Source: Myxococcus flavus
Lineage (GTDB): Bacteria; Myxococcota; Myxococcia; Myxococcales; Myxococcaceae
NCBI RefSeq assembly: GCF_050038885.1
Contig: NZ_CP143624.1
Coordinates: forward strand, 1,674,001-1,738,000
DNA length: 64,000 nucleotides
Direction of reading: 5' to 3'
Position 1 is the stretch's first letter. Each line of letters starts with the position of its first letter. A model generated the notes under the pieces. It was not told the DNA's origin and searched no databases. It worked only from the letters and a program-made list of their open reading frames with translations. Positions 53,508-61,691 of the stretch are shown one piece after another. The translations under genes were made by a program, and so were the position numbers.

Positions 53508-54677
53508 TCAGCCGCCCGCGCCGGACCGCCCCGCGAGCAGGCCGAGCACGAAGGCCAGCACGGCCAGGAGTCCCGCCCACAGCGGTGGGATTCCCTTCGT
53601 CTTGGAGGCACCGGCCGCCCCCGAGACGCGCACCGCCCCGGCCTCCTCTGGAACGATGAGCCGGACCTTGATGACGGCCTGGGTGAGCACCGCCTCGACG
53701 TCGTTGAGGAAGCGCTCGTACTCCTCGGCCTGCATCTCCAGCGGCTCGCCGTGGTGGAGCTCGTAGCGCTTCGCCACCGCCTCGAAGTTGCGCAGCTGCG
53801 CCTCACGCTTCGACACGTCCACCCAGCCACACGTCAGCGAGGGCCCGGCGCCCTTGCGCGGCACCAGGGAGATGGCCTGCCGTGCCAGCTTCCCGCCCGC
53901 GGTGCTCGGCCCCTCCGGCTCATCGATGCGCAGCACCCGGTGGGGCCCTCGCCCGTACATCTTCTTCGACAGCGCCTCGCGAAGCTGCTCCGCGAGCAGC
54001 GCCGAGTGGTTGGCGAACATCGTCCGCAGTGCCGGTGCCTCGTCCGCCGCCGCCACCTTGGCGCCCAGGGGCTCCAGGGGGCTGAGGCGCACCACGCCCG
54101 CGCTGGCAAGGGGCTCACTCGCGCGCGGAGCGCTGGAGCGCTTCTCCCCTCCCGCCGCAAGCCAGCCCGTGGGCTTCGCGGAGGCCCCGCCACCGCGCGC
54201 CAGGGGCGGCTTCGGCGGAATGACGTCCGTGCGCACCTCCGTGGCGGGAGGCGGCGGTGGTGATGCCGCCCGCGAGGGCTTCCCACCGGCACGTGAACGT
54301 CCAGAGCGAGGCGCGAGCCGCTCCTCCTCCGGGAGGCCCATCCGGGTCTCCTCGGTGAGCGGCTCCACCGGCCCCATGCGCGCGTCCTCGAAGCGGGGCT
54401 CCACCGGCCCCATGCGCGTCTCATCGGAGCGAGGCTCCACCGGCCCCATGCGCGTCTCATCGAAGCGAGGCGCCCTGGAGGCCCTCCGCGACTCCGCGGG
54501 GCCCATGCGCGTCTCCTCGGGGCGCGTCAGGAGCGGGATGTCCCGCGTCGCGTCCTCGTCCTCCTCGGGATGCGACAGGAGCGGGATGTCCCGCGTCGCG
54601 TCCTCGTCCTCCTCCGGCGCGATGCGCGTCTCCTCGGAACGCCCCGGGCGACCGGGCCGCCTGTTCCCGTCAGACAT
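53508..54677 (-). CDS. Tail-anchored protein with ETRMGPVEP repeats
   Basis: A 389-residue protein. The N-terminal ~180 residues are disordered and repetitive: two EEDEDATRDIPLL(S/T) units, then five E(E/D)TRMGP(V/A)E-type motifs, two of them in exact 12-residue phase (DNA repeat 36 bp, 54361-54450). A conserved-looking soluble region (about 215-355, APALRTMFANHSALLAEQLREALSKKMYGRG; FEAVAKRYELHHGEPLEMQAEEYERFLNDV) precedes a C-terminal membrane anchor (LWAGLLAVLAFVLGLLAGR). Repeated Thr beside acidic and basic residues could be kinase/FHA sites; inferred. ATG with GGAGAGGGAC upstream. Confidence 0.72.
   Translation of the reverse strand: MSDGNRRPGRPGRSEETRIAPEEDEDATRDIPLLSHPEEDEDATRDIPLLTRPEETRMGPAESRRASRAPRFDETRMGPVEPRSDETRMGPVEPRFEDARMGPVEPLTEETRMGLPEEERLAPRSGRSRAGGKPSRAASPPPPPATEVRTDVIPPKPPLARGGGASAKPTGWLAAGGEKRSSAPRASEPLASAGVVRLSPLEPLGAKVAAADEAPALRTMFANHSALLAEQLREALSKKMYGRGPHRVLRIDEPEGPSTAGGKLARQAISLVPRKGAGPSLTCGWVDVSKREAQLRNFEAVAKRYELHHGEPLEMQAEEYERFLNDVEAVLTQAVIKVRLIVPEEAGAVRVSGAAGASKTKGIPPLWAGLLAVLAFVLGLLAGRSGAGG
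54361..54620 (-). repeat. In-frame 36-bp and 48-bp coding repeats
   Basis: A 36-base unit encoding (E/D)(E/D)xRMGPVEPxx recurs at 54361, 54397 and 54433, with looser copies on either side. Nearer the gene start a 48-base unit encoding EEDEDATRDIPLLxxP occurs twice (about 54530-54620). Both keep the frame, so the peptide repeats are selected. Confidence 0.7.
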
Positions 54678-54713
54678 GTCGTCCCTCTCCGGGACGAGCA
54701 TACTTCAAGGGCG

Positions 54714-54741
54714 GGGCGGCGCCGCTTCATGGACGCCGCCC
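54714..54741 (-). terminator. Terminator hairpin after symporter gene
   Basis: GGGCGGCG (54714-54721) and CGCCGCCC (54734-54741) form an 8-bp stem with a 12-base loop, eight bases after the symporter stop on the minus strand. It also separates that operon from the repeat-protein gene. Confidence 0.5.
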
Positions 54742-54748
54742 GTCCGGC

Positions 54749-56461
54749 TCAGGCCCCCGCCACCGGCGCCGGCGCCTCGCCGCGCGGCAGGACGGCCTGC
54801 AGCACCAGGCCCAGCGCGACCACCAGCACGCAGCCAATGACGTTGAACCAGAGGTAGCCGATATCGGAGAGGAAGAAGAGGGCAATCACCGCCGCCTGGG
54901 AGAGGACGGCCGCGGCGAACACGGCATGGCCGCGCACGTGCTTCACGAAGAAGGCCACCAGGAAGATGCCCAGCACCGTGCCGTAGAAGATGGACCCCAG
55001 GATGTTGACCGCCTGGATGAGGTTGTCGAGCAGCGACGCGAAGGTCGCGAAGCCCACGGCGACCAGCCCCCAGAACACGGTGAACAGCTTCGAGGCCACC
55101 AGCACGTGCCGGTCCGAGGCGTCCCGGCGGAACACGCGGCGGTAGAAGTCCACCGTCGTCGTCGCGCCCAGGGCGGTCAGCTCGCTGGCGATGGAGCTCA
55201 TGGCCGCCGACAGGATGACGGCGATGAGCAGGCCGAAGAGGCCGCTCGGCAGCCAGCGCTTCACGAAGGTGATGAAGATGTAGTCGGAGTCCTTCGTCTC
55301 CGCCCCGGGCAGCGCGCGGGCCACCATCTCCTTGGCCTCCTTCCGGACCGCGCTCGCCTCCTGCTGCGCGCTCCGGAGCAGGGACCGGGAGGCCTCACCG
55401 GCCGCGGCATCTCCCGCTTCGACTGCCGCGAGGTAGCGCTCCACCTCCGCGCGCTTGCCGGCCTGGACGTGCTCCCACTTCGCCTCCAGCGCGGCGTACT
55501 CGCCGGCCTGCGCCGTGGCCTGTACGCGCGTGCGCAGCGTCTCGTTGAAGAGCAGCGGGGGCGTGCTGAACTGGTAGAAGACGAAGACGAGAATCCCGAC
55601 GAAGAGGATGAGGAACTGCATCGGGATTTTCAGCACGCCGTTGAAGAGCAGCCCCAGCCGGCTCTCGGTGACGGAGCGCCCCGACAGGTAGCGCCCCACC
55701 TGCGACTGGTCCGTGCCGAAGTACGACAGGGACAGGAAGAGGCCGCCGGTGATGCCGGACCAGAAGTTGTAACGGTCCTGCACGTCCAGGTCGAAGCTCA
55801 CCACGTTCATCCGGCCGAAGGCGCCGGCGACATCCACGGCCTTGCCGAACGACACGTGCTCGGGCAGCTGCCAGATGATGACGAGCGCCGCCACCACCAT
55901 GCCGCCCATCATCACCACCATCTGCTGCTTCTGCGTCTGGCTCACCGCCTTGGCGCCGCCCGTCACCGTGTAGAGGATGACCAGCGCCCCCATGGCGATG
56001 ACCGTGGGCTCCAGCGGCCACCCGAGGATGGAGGACAGGATGATGGCCGGCGCATAGAGGGTGATGCCCGCCGCCAGTCCGCGCTGGATGAGGAAGAGGA
56101 AGGCGCCCAACAGCCGCGTCTTCAGGTCGAAGCGCGACTCCAGGTACTCGTACGCGGTGATGACATTCAGCCGGTAGTAGATGGGGACGAAGATGGCGCT
56201 GATGATGATCATCGCGATGGGCAGTCCGAAGTAGAACTGCACGAACCGCATGCCGTCTTCGTAGGCCTGCCCGGGCACGGACAGGAAGGTGATGGCGCTC
56301 GCCTGCGTGGCCATCACCGCCAGCCCGATGGTGGGCCACTTCAGCTCGCGGCCACCGCGCAGGTACTCCTCACTGGTGCCCGCGCCACGGGACTTCCAGA
56401 TGCCCCACCCCACGATGAACGCAATCGTCCCGCCCAGGACGAACCAGTCGAGCCCCGTCAT
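54749..56461 (-). CDS. Sodium:solute symporter (SSS family)
   Basis: A 570-residue inner-membrane symporter. The opening MTGLDWFVLGGTIAFIVGWGIW and the family region RGGRELKWPTIGLAVMATQASAITFLSVPGQAYEDG are typical; sodium-site helices include SLSYFGTDQSQVGRYLSGRS. Twelve or more spans are visible. An unusual hydrophilic insertion of ~85 residues (about 310-395, ending near PGAETKDSDYIF) with helical heptads lies between late spans. The substrate is unknown, but the operon's secreted PIG-L deacetylase suggests a sugar or aminosugar. The ATG overlaps the stop of a 59-residue membrane peptide gene (ATGA). Confidence 0.9.
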   Translation of the reverse strand: MTGLDWFVLGGTIAFIVGWGIWKSRGAGTSEEYLRGGRELKWPTIGLAVMATQASAITFLSVPGQAYEDGMRFVQFYFGLPIAMIIISAIFVPIYYRLNVITAYEYLESRFDLKTRLLGAFLFLIQRGLAAGITLYAPAIILSSILGWPLEPTVIAMGALVILYTVTGGAKAVSQTQKQQMVVMMGGMVVAALVIIWQLPEHVSFGKAVDVAGAFGRMNVVSFDLDVQDRYNFWSGITGGLFLSLSYFGTDQSQVGRYLSGRSVTESRLGLLFNGVLKIPMQFLILFVGILVFVFYQFSTPPLLFNETLRTRVQATAQAGEYAALEAKWEHVQAGKRAEVERYLAAVEAGDAAAGEASRSLLRSAQQEASAVRKEAKEMVARALPGAETKDSDYIFITFVKRWLPSGLFGLLIAVILSAAMSSIASELTALGATTTVDFYRRVFRRDASDRHVLVASKLFTVFWGLVAVGFATFASLLDNLIQAVNILGSIFYGTVLGIFLVAFFVKHVRGHAVFAAAVLSQAAVIALFFLSDIGYLWFNVIGCVLVVALGLVLQAVLPRGEAPAPVAGA

Positions 56462-56637
56462 GCGTACACCTCGGTGAGGGCCCAACACACGGCGACGAAC
56501 ACCACGAAGGTGCCCATCACCAGCAGGTAGATGTTGCGCCACGAGCCGAGCAGCGGCGGGGCGTCGTCGAGCTCCGGCCGGGGCGCGGGGGCCTCGGTGG
56601 CGGGCTCACGGGGAGTCAGGTCGGGGGCGGTGCTCAT
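56458..56637 (-). CDS. 59-residue single-span membrane peptide
   Basis: A 59-residue protein: a Pro/Ala/Glu-rich N-terminus (about 1-30) followed by LGSWRNIYLLVMGTFVVFVAVCWALTEVYA, one membrane span. Its ATG overlaps the PIG-L stop and its TGA overlaps the symporter ATG, both as ATGA, so it is translationally coupled to both. It is too short for many gene finders. It may be an accessory subunit of the symporter, like small partners of other SSS carriers; this is inferred. No homologous family recognised by eye. Confidence 0.75.
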   Translation of the reverse strand: MSTAPDLTPREPATEAPAPRPELDDAPPLLGSWRNIYLLVMGTFVVFVAVCWALTEVYA

Positions 56638-59120
56638 TGCGAGAGGATGTTGGCCAACAGGCGGTAGGCGCCGGGAACACCGGCGGGGAGCTGACGGAAG
56701 AAGGAAAGCCCCGTGTAGACGAAGGTGCCCTTGCCGTGACGGGCGACCAGCAACGAGCCCTGGAGCGGCGCCTCGCCAGCATCATGCATGGAGAACACCG
56801 GACGGTAGCGGCCATCCCACGACGACGCGAAGTAGAGCCCGCGCTCCTGCACCCAGCCCTCGAAGTCCGCGGGCGTCAGCGCGTTGGGCGCGCGCAGCAA
56901 CGGCTCGTTGGCCGCCAGCGGCGTCATCGCCGCCGTCTCGTCCGTCACGCGGTCGCGGCCAATCTCCAGCGGGTAGGGACTCACCAGTGAGGTGAGCGGC
57001 CCCACGCGGCTGTTGGTGTTGTACTGGACCACCAGCCGGCCACCGCCCTCCACGTACCGGAGCAGCCGCTCGCGGTAGGCGGAGAGGTGCGTGTTGGCGT
57101 TGAAGGCGCGCACGCCCACGAGGATGGCGTCGAAGCGCTCCAGCGGCTCCGACGCGAGCCGCGCATCGGGCAACAGCGTCACCTCGTAGCCCACCTCGGC
57201 CAGGCTCTCCGCCACGCGGTCCCCCGGGCCGGGGATGTAGCCAATGCGCCGGCCCTTCGTGGCCAACGAGAAGGGCACCAGCGTGGCCACGGATGGCTGA
57301 CGCACCGTCAGCGGAGGAATGTGCGCGTAGGACACCGAGCGGGCCTTCCACGACCAGGCGCGGTCCCCGACGTCCACCCAGACGCTCAACGTCCCCTTCT
57401 CCGTGGCGCCCTTCGGCGGCGTCACCTGGAAGCGCAGGGTGCGCTCGTCTCCGCGCGACGCGAGCTTGAGCTCGACGGACGCGGGCTCCACGCGCCATCC
57501 CGGCGGCGCCTCCAGCCGGAGCGTTCCCGGGGCGTTGTCCATCCCCGCGGTCACCACCACCGGCACGGACCGGCTCTCACCATTGGGGAACATGATGACG
57601 TCCTGCGCCAGCGTCGCGGTGACGGGCGGGACGATTTCGAAGTCCCGGTAGAGCTCTCCTCGCACCGGGTCCGTCCAGGCGTAGACCACGGGCCGGACGG
57701 CGCGGAACCGGCGGCCCGCCACCTCGTACTCGAACGTGACCGCCAGCGCGGACGGCCCTTCCGGATGCCCGGTGAGCGCGCGGTCCTTTTCGTCCAGCGC
57801 GTAGAGGCCGCCGCTCACGGGCTGACGGAGCCAGTACGGCGTGGAGATGGGCGCTGACACCGGAAGCGGCACCGAGCGCTTGAGCCGAACGGGCGCATTC
57901 TCTCCCAGCACCTGCCCCACGGCCTCGGGCTTCGCACCCGGGAGCGTCATGCTCACCCACTTGAGCGAGGCGGGTGAGCGGTTCAGCGCCACGGCTTCCA
58001 CGTCCACCGCCACGCCCGGAACCCCCGAGGGGCTGGCGGCGCGCACCTCCAGGAACAGGCCCGCGCATGCGGCGATGAGGGCCTCCGTCTCACGCAGCTT
58101 GACGGCCTTCCACGGGTGGGAATCCGGCAGCGCGGACAGCGCCTCGTGCACGCGGACGAGCGCGGGCAGGGAGCGGTGAGGCGCGGACGCATCGAAAGCC
58201 TTCGTCGCGGCGCTCACCGCGCGGGCCACGGCCTCGGTGCCCTTCCAGCGCTTCCACGTGAAGTCGAGCCCCTCGAACACGTCACGCTTCGGCAGCGTCC
58301 CCGCCAGCGGTGTGAAGTACTCCGGGATGGGACCGCGCTCGGCCGCCACGCCGAAGCCCTGGCTCTTGTGCTGGCTCCGGCTCTCCGCGGCCACCTCACC
58401 CCATGAACGTCCCAGCAGCGCGTCGTAGCCACCCACGTCCACCTGGAGGTAGCGGGACATGTCCTCGTCCGGCCTCCGGTTCCAGTGGGAGACGTTGTGC
58501 AGCAGCCGGTCCGCCTTCCAGGGCTTCACCTCGGTGAGCTGCTCGGGGAAGCGCTTCGGGTCCGCCGCGGCGACGAAGGCCTCGGCCGCCAGGAGCGCGG
58601 AGGCCGTGTGGTGGCCGTGGTTCGGCGGCTGCGTGGTGAAGCGGGTGATGATGACGTCCGGCTGGAAGCGCCGGATGGCGAGCACCACGTCCGCCAGCAC
58701 CGCGTCATGGCCCCAGATGCGCAGGGCCTCGTCCGCGCTCTTCGAGAAGCCGAAGTCCCGCGCCCGGGTGAAGAGCTGCTCGGCCCCGTCCACGCGCCGC
58801 GCGGCGAGCAGCTCGTGCGTGCGGATGAGGCCCAGCATCGCGTCCTGCTCGCTCCCGATGAGGTTCTGCCCGCCGTCACCACGCGTCACGGACAGGTACC
58901 CCGCGCGCAGGCCCCGTGCGCCCACCAGCCATGCGAGCAGGCGCGTGTTCTCGTCGTCCGGGTGCGCGGCGACGTACAGCACGCTGCCCGTCACGCCGAG
59001 CCGCTTCAGCCCCGCGGCGATTTCGCCTGCATGCGGCTGCCGTGAAGGCTGCGCGTTTGCCGTCGACCCGAATCCAAGGCTCATGGCCAGCGTCATTCCA
59101 ACGAGGAACAGGTTCCGCAT
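56634..59120 (-). CDS. Large secreted PIG-L family deacetylase
   Basis: An 828-residue exported enzyme. The signal peptide MRNLFLVGMTLAMSLGFGSTANA precedes a PIG-L/LmbE deacetylase domain (about 40-290) with zinc motif AAHPDDE (His53, Asp55, Asp56) and the second metal His in NHGHHTASA. The ~500-residue C-terminal part has beta-sandwich segments (residues ~370-620) and a Rossmann-like GATase1 fold near the end (VRAFNANTHLSAYRERLLRYVEGGGRLVVQYN). Long PIG-L enzymes of this type act on N-acetylglucosamine-containing glycans. It heads the PIG-L/peptide/symporter operon. Confidence 0.88.
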   Translation of the reverse strand: MRNLFLVGMTLAMSLGFGSTANAQPSRQPHAGEIAAGLKRLGVTGSVLYVAAHPDDENTRLLAWLVGARGLRAGYLSVTRGDGGQNLIGSEQDAMLGLIRTHELLAARRVDGAEQLFTRARDFGFSKSADEALRIWGHDAVLADVVLAIRRFQPDVIITRFTTQPPNHGHHTASALLAAEAFVAAADPKRFPEQLTEVKPWKADRLLHNVSHWNRRPDEDMSRYLQVDVGGYDALLGRSWGEVAAESRSQHKSQGFGVAAERGPIPEYFTPLAGTLPKRDVFEGLDFTWKRWKGTEAVARAVSAATKAFDASAPHRSLPALVRVHEALSALPDSHPWKAVKLRETEALIAACAGLFLEVRAASPSGVPGVAVDVEAVALNRSPASLKWVSMTLPGAKPEAVGQVLGENAPVRLKRSVPLPVSAPISTPYWLRQPVSGGLYALDEKDRALTGHPEGPSALAVTFEYEVAGRRFRAVRPVVYAWTDPVRGELYRDFEIVPPVTATLAQDVIMFPNGESRSVPVVVTAGMDNAPGTLRLEAPPGWRVEPASVELKLASRGDERTLRFQVTPPKGATEKGTLSVWVDVGDRAWSWKARSVSYAHIPPLTVRQPSVATLVPFSLATKGRRIGYIPGPGDRVAESLAEVGYEVTLLPDARLASEPLERFDAILVGVRAFNANTHLSAYRERLLRYVEGGGRLVVQYNTNSRVGPLTSLVSPYPLEIGRDRVTDETAAMTPLAANEPLLRAPNALTPADFEGWVQERGLYFASSWDGRYRPVFSMHDAGEAPLQGSLLVARHGKGTFVYTGLSFFRQLPAGVPGAYRLLANILSQ

Positions 59121-59262
59121 CCGGTCGGACCCTACAACATGACTCCCGCACGCGCGCGGGCTGCGTGCGCTGTGAGGTGACGCATGCCGGCACGGCCGCA
59201 CATGACGTGTGGGCCCGCACTTCTGGTGGCATGCCAGCGGCGACCTGTTATCACGGCATGCC

Positions 59263-60888
59263 GTGACGTCCTCGTTCTCGACCGCGTGGCTTCGAGGAGA
59301 TGCGAAAGCGCTCTCCTTCCTTCCCGATGACTACCGACACCGAGAAGCCCGCGCCCGGGCCGTGGCCGCAGCCGCGTCGCGAACGGTGTCGCCCGTGCTG
59401 CTCGACGTGCTGGGGGCACAGAACGCGCGCCTCGCGCCCAGTCCCGCGCGTGAGCGTAACCTCGCGTTGCTCGCCCGGCCCGGCACCGTCGCGGTGGTGA
59501 CGGGCCAGCAGATGGGCCTCTTCCTCGGCCCGCTGTACACGCTCTACAAGGCCGCCTCCGCCATCGTCACGGCGCGCGCGCTCCAGGAAGAAACCGGCCG
59601 CCCCTGCGTCCCCATCTTCTGGCTCCAGACGGAGGACCACGACCTGCCGGAGATTGACCACTGTGTCATCCCACGCCCGGGCGGCGGGCCATGTCGACTG
59701 GCGCTCGAGCTTCCGGATGCAGCAACGTCTCGAGCGCCCATCGCCCACCGCCACCTCGGCCCGAGCGTCCTCCCCGCCCTGGCCGCCCTCCGCGCCGAGC
59801 TGTGCGCCGAGCCCCACGCGGAGGAACACCTCTCCCTGCTGGAGCGGGCCTACCGTCCCGAAGCCACGCTCGCGGGAGCCTTCGCCGACGTCCTCTCGTC
59901 CCTCTTCGCCGAAGAAGGGCTCCTCTTCCTCGACCCGCGCGACGCACGGCTGGCACCGCTGGCCGCCCCCGTGCACCGCTTCGCGCTCCAGGAAGCCGCG
60001 GCGCTCTCCGCCGCGCTCGCGGTCCGCGTGGAGGCGCTCTCCGCCGCGGGCTTCGCGGTGCAGGTCCACATCCGCCCGGGCGCGCCCCTCAGCTTCTTCT
60101 CGCCGGACGCGGTCGACGGTCCACGCTACCGGCTGGACCCGGCAGGCCCCGACGCCTGGAGCCTCGTGGGCCACCCGGACAGTGCCTCCATCCGCCAGGA
60201 CGCGCTGCACACCGCGCTGGAGCGCGAGCCCCTCCGCTTCACCACCTCCGCGCTCCTGCGTCCCCTGCTCCAGGACACCTGGCTCCCCACGGCGGCGTAT
60301 GTCGGCGGGCCCGGCGAGCTGGCCTACTTCGCGCAACTGGCGCCGCTCTATGCGCACGCGGGCCTGCCCATGCCGCTGGCCATTCCCAGGGCCGGCTTCC
60401 GGGTGCTCGACGACCGCACGCGCCGGTGGCTGGGCAAGCTGGGGCTCCATGCCGACGAGGTCAATGTTCCTCGCGACGCCCTGCTGACGAAGCTGGCCAC
60501 GCGCGATGCGCCCGAGCTCCTGGAGACGCCCGAGGCCCTGGAGGCGCGCCTGTTCGGCACCTTCGCCTCGCAGCTGGAGGAGCTCGCCGGGCCGGTGACG
60601 GCGCTGGACGCGAACCTCCAGGACGCGCTCCAGCGCACGCGGGCCACGGTGCGCGTCGCGGTGTCCCGGCTGACGGGCCGCTACCGCAGCGCGCTCGCCC
60701 GCCGTGACGCCACCGCCGCCGAGCGGGTGGACCGGCTGCGCACCTTCCTGTTTCCGGACGATGCGCCCCAGGAGCGCGTCCTGGGGCTGCCCTACTTCGC
60801 CTGCCGCATCGGCACACGCGCCTTCACGCGGATGGTGCTGGACGCGTGTGTGCCCTTCTCCGGCGACCAGAAGGACCTGACGCCATGA
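59263..60888 (+). CDS. bshC: Bacillithiol synthase, cysteine-adding enzyme
   Basis: A 541-residue BshC. Diagnostic blocks are TVAVVTGQQMGLFLGPLYTLYKAASAI, PVFWLQTEDHDLPEIDH-like (here VPIFWLQTEDHDLPEIDHC), LFLDPRDARL and WLPTAAYVGGPGELAYFAQLAPLY. A central coiled coil is expected near 420-490. BshC joins cysteine to glucosaminyl-malate, the last step of bacillithiol synthesis. Start is GTG; the bshB1 gene follows with ATGA overlap, and bshA after that, giving the full pathway in one operon. Length matches the family (~530-550). Confidence 0.92.
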   Translation: MTSSFSTAWLRGDAKALSFLPDDYRHREARARAVAAAASRTVSPVLLDVLGAQNARLAPSPARERNLALLARPGTVAVVTGQQMGLFLGPLYTLYKAASAIVTARALQEETGRPCVPIFWLQTEDHDLPEIDHCVIPRPGGGPCRLALELPDAATSRAPIAHRHLGPSVLPALAALRAELCAEPHAEEHLSLLERAYRPEATLAGAFADVLSSLFAEEGLLFLDPRDARLAPLAAPVHRFALQEAAALSAALAVRVEALSAAGFAVQVHIRPGAPLSFFSPDAVDGPRYRLDPAGPDAWSLVGHPDSASIRQDALHTALEREPLRFTTSALLRPLLQDTWLPTAAYVGGPGELAYFAQLAPLYAHAGLPMPLAIPRAGFRVLDDRTRRWLGKLGLHADEVNVPRDALLTKLATRDAPELLETPEALEARLFGTFASQLEELAGPVTALDANLQDALQRTRATVRVAVSRLTGRYRSALARRDATAAERVDRLRTFLFPDDAPQERVLGLPYFACRIGTRAFTRMVLDACVPFSGDQKDLTP

Positions 60889-61691
60889 GCACCGCGGGAA
60901 CGACCTACGGCATCGACGTCCTCGCCTTCGGTCCGCATCCGGACGACGTGGAGCTGTTCTGCGGCGGGCTCCTGGCGAGCATGGCCGCCCGGGGCCACCG
61001 CACCGGCATCGTCGACCTGACGCGCGGGGAGAAGAGCTCGCGCGGCACGCCGCAATCCCGCGCCGAGGAGACGCAGGCTGCCTCCCGCGCGCTGGGGCTG
61101 GCCCACCGTGAGAACCTGGAGCTGCCCGACGGCTGGGTCAATCCATGGTCCGGCTTCGAAACCCCCGAACCCGAGCGCGCGCGCACCGCCGCCGTGGCCC
61201 GCGTGGTGGAGGCGCTGCGGCGCCTGCGGCCGGAGCTCGTCATCGTCCCGTGGGAGAAGGAGCGGCACCCCGACCACGAGGCCACCAGCGCGCTGGTGAC
61301 ACGCGCCCTCTTCTTCGCAAGCGTGCGCAAGTTCGACGCCGAGCCCGCTTCGGAGCCCTTCACGCCGCGGCAGGTGCTCTACTACCCGCTGCGGCACCTG
61401 GCGGAGCCCAGCTTCGTCGTCGACGTCTCCGCCGTCTATGAGCGCAAGCTGGCGGCGGTGCATTGCTATGCCAGCCAGGTGCAGCCCCGCCCGGATGCGC
61501 CACCCACGCTGGTGGGCTCGCCGCTGTCGCTGTCGTCGTTGGAGGCGAGGGACGCTTTCTATGGCGCGCAGATTGGCGTCTCCCACGGCGAGCCCTATGT
61601 CGTGCGCGAGGCGCTGGGGCTGGCAGACCCGCTCGAGCACTTCCGCAGGAATAGCTTCGCGAGGCCCCTGTTCTTCCCGGCACGCACATGA
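60885..61691 (+). CDS. bshB1: Bacillithiol biosynthesis deacetylase
   Basis: A 268-residue PIG-L/LmbE zinc deacetylase removing the acetyl group of N-acetylglucosaminyl-malate. Motifs: FGPHPDDVELFCGG (zinc His18, Asp20, Asp21), the LTRGEKSSRGT segment typical of BshB1, and ERHPDHEATS with further metal ligands. The end has SLSSLEARDAFYGAQIGVSHGEPY, with the GxxxGxxxGE-like BshB signature. Start overlaps the bshC stop and its own stop overlaps the bshA start, both ATGA, so translation is coupled along the operon. Confidence 0.93.
   Translation: MSTAGTTYGIDVLAFGPHPDDVELFCGGLLASMAARGHRTGIVDLTRGEKSSRGTPQSRAEETQAASRALGLAHRENLELPDGWVNPWSGFETPEPERARTAAVARVVEALRRLRPELVIVPWEKERHPDHEATSALVTRALFFASVRKFDAEPASEPFTPRQVLYYPLRHLAEPSFVVDVSAVYERKLAAVHCYASQVQPRPDAPPTLVGSPLSLSSLEARDAFYGAQIGVSHGEPYVVREALGLADPLEHFRRNSFARPLFFPART

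Noticed and set aside
56634..61691. Reading the large PIG-L enzyme as part of the bacillithiol operon
   Set aside because: It is on the opposite strand, secreted, and already coupled to the symporter; the bsh operon has its own cytoplasmic deacetylase.
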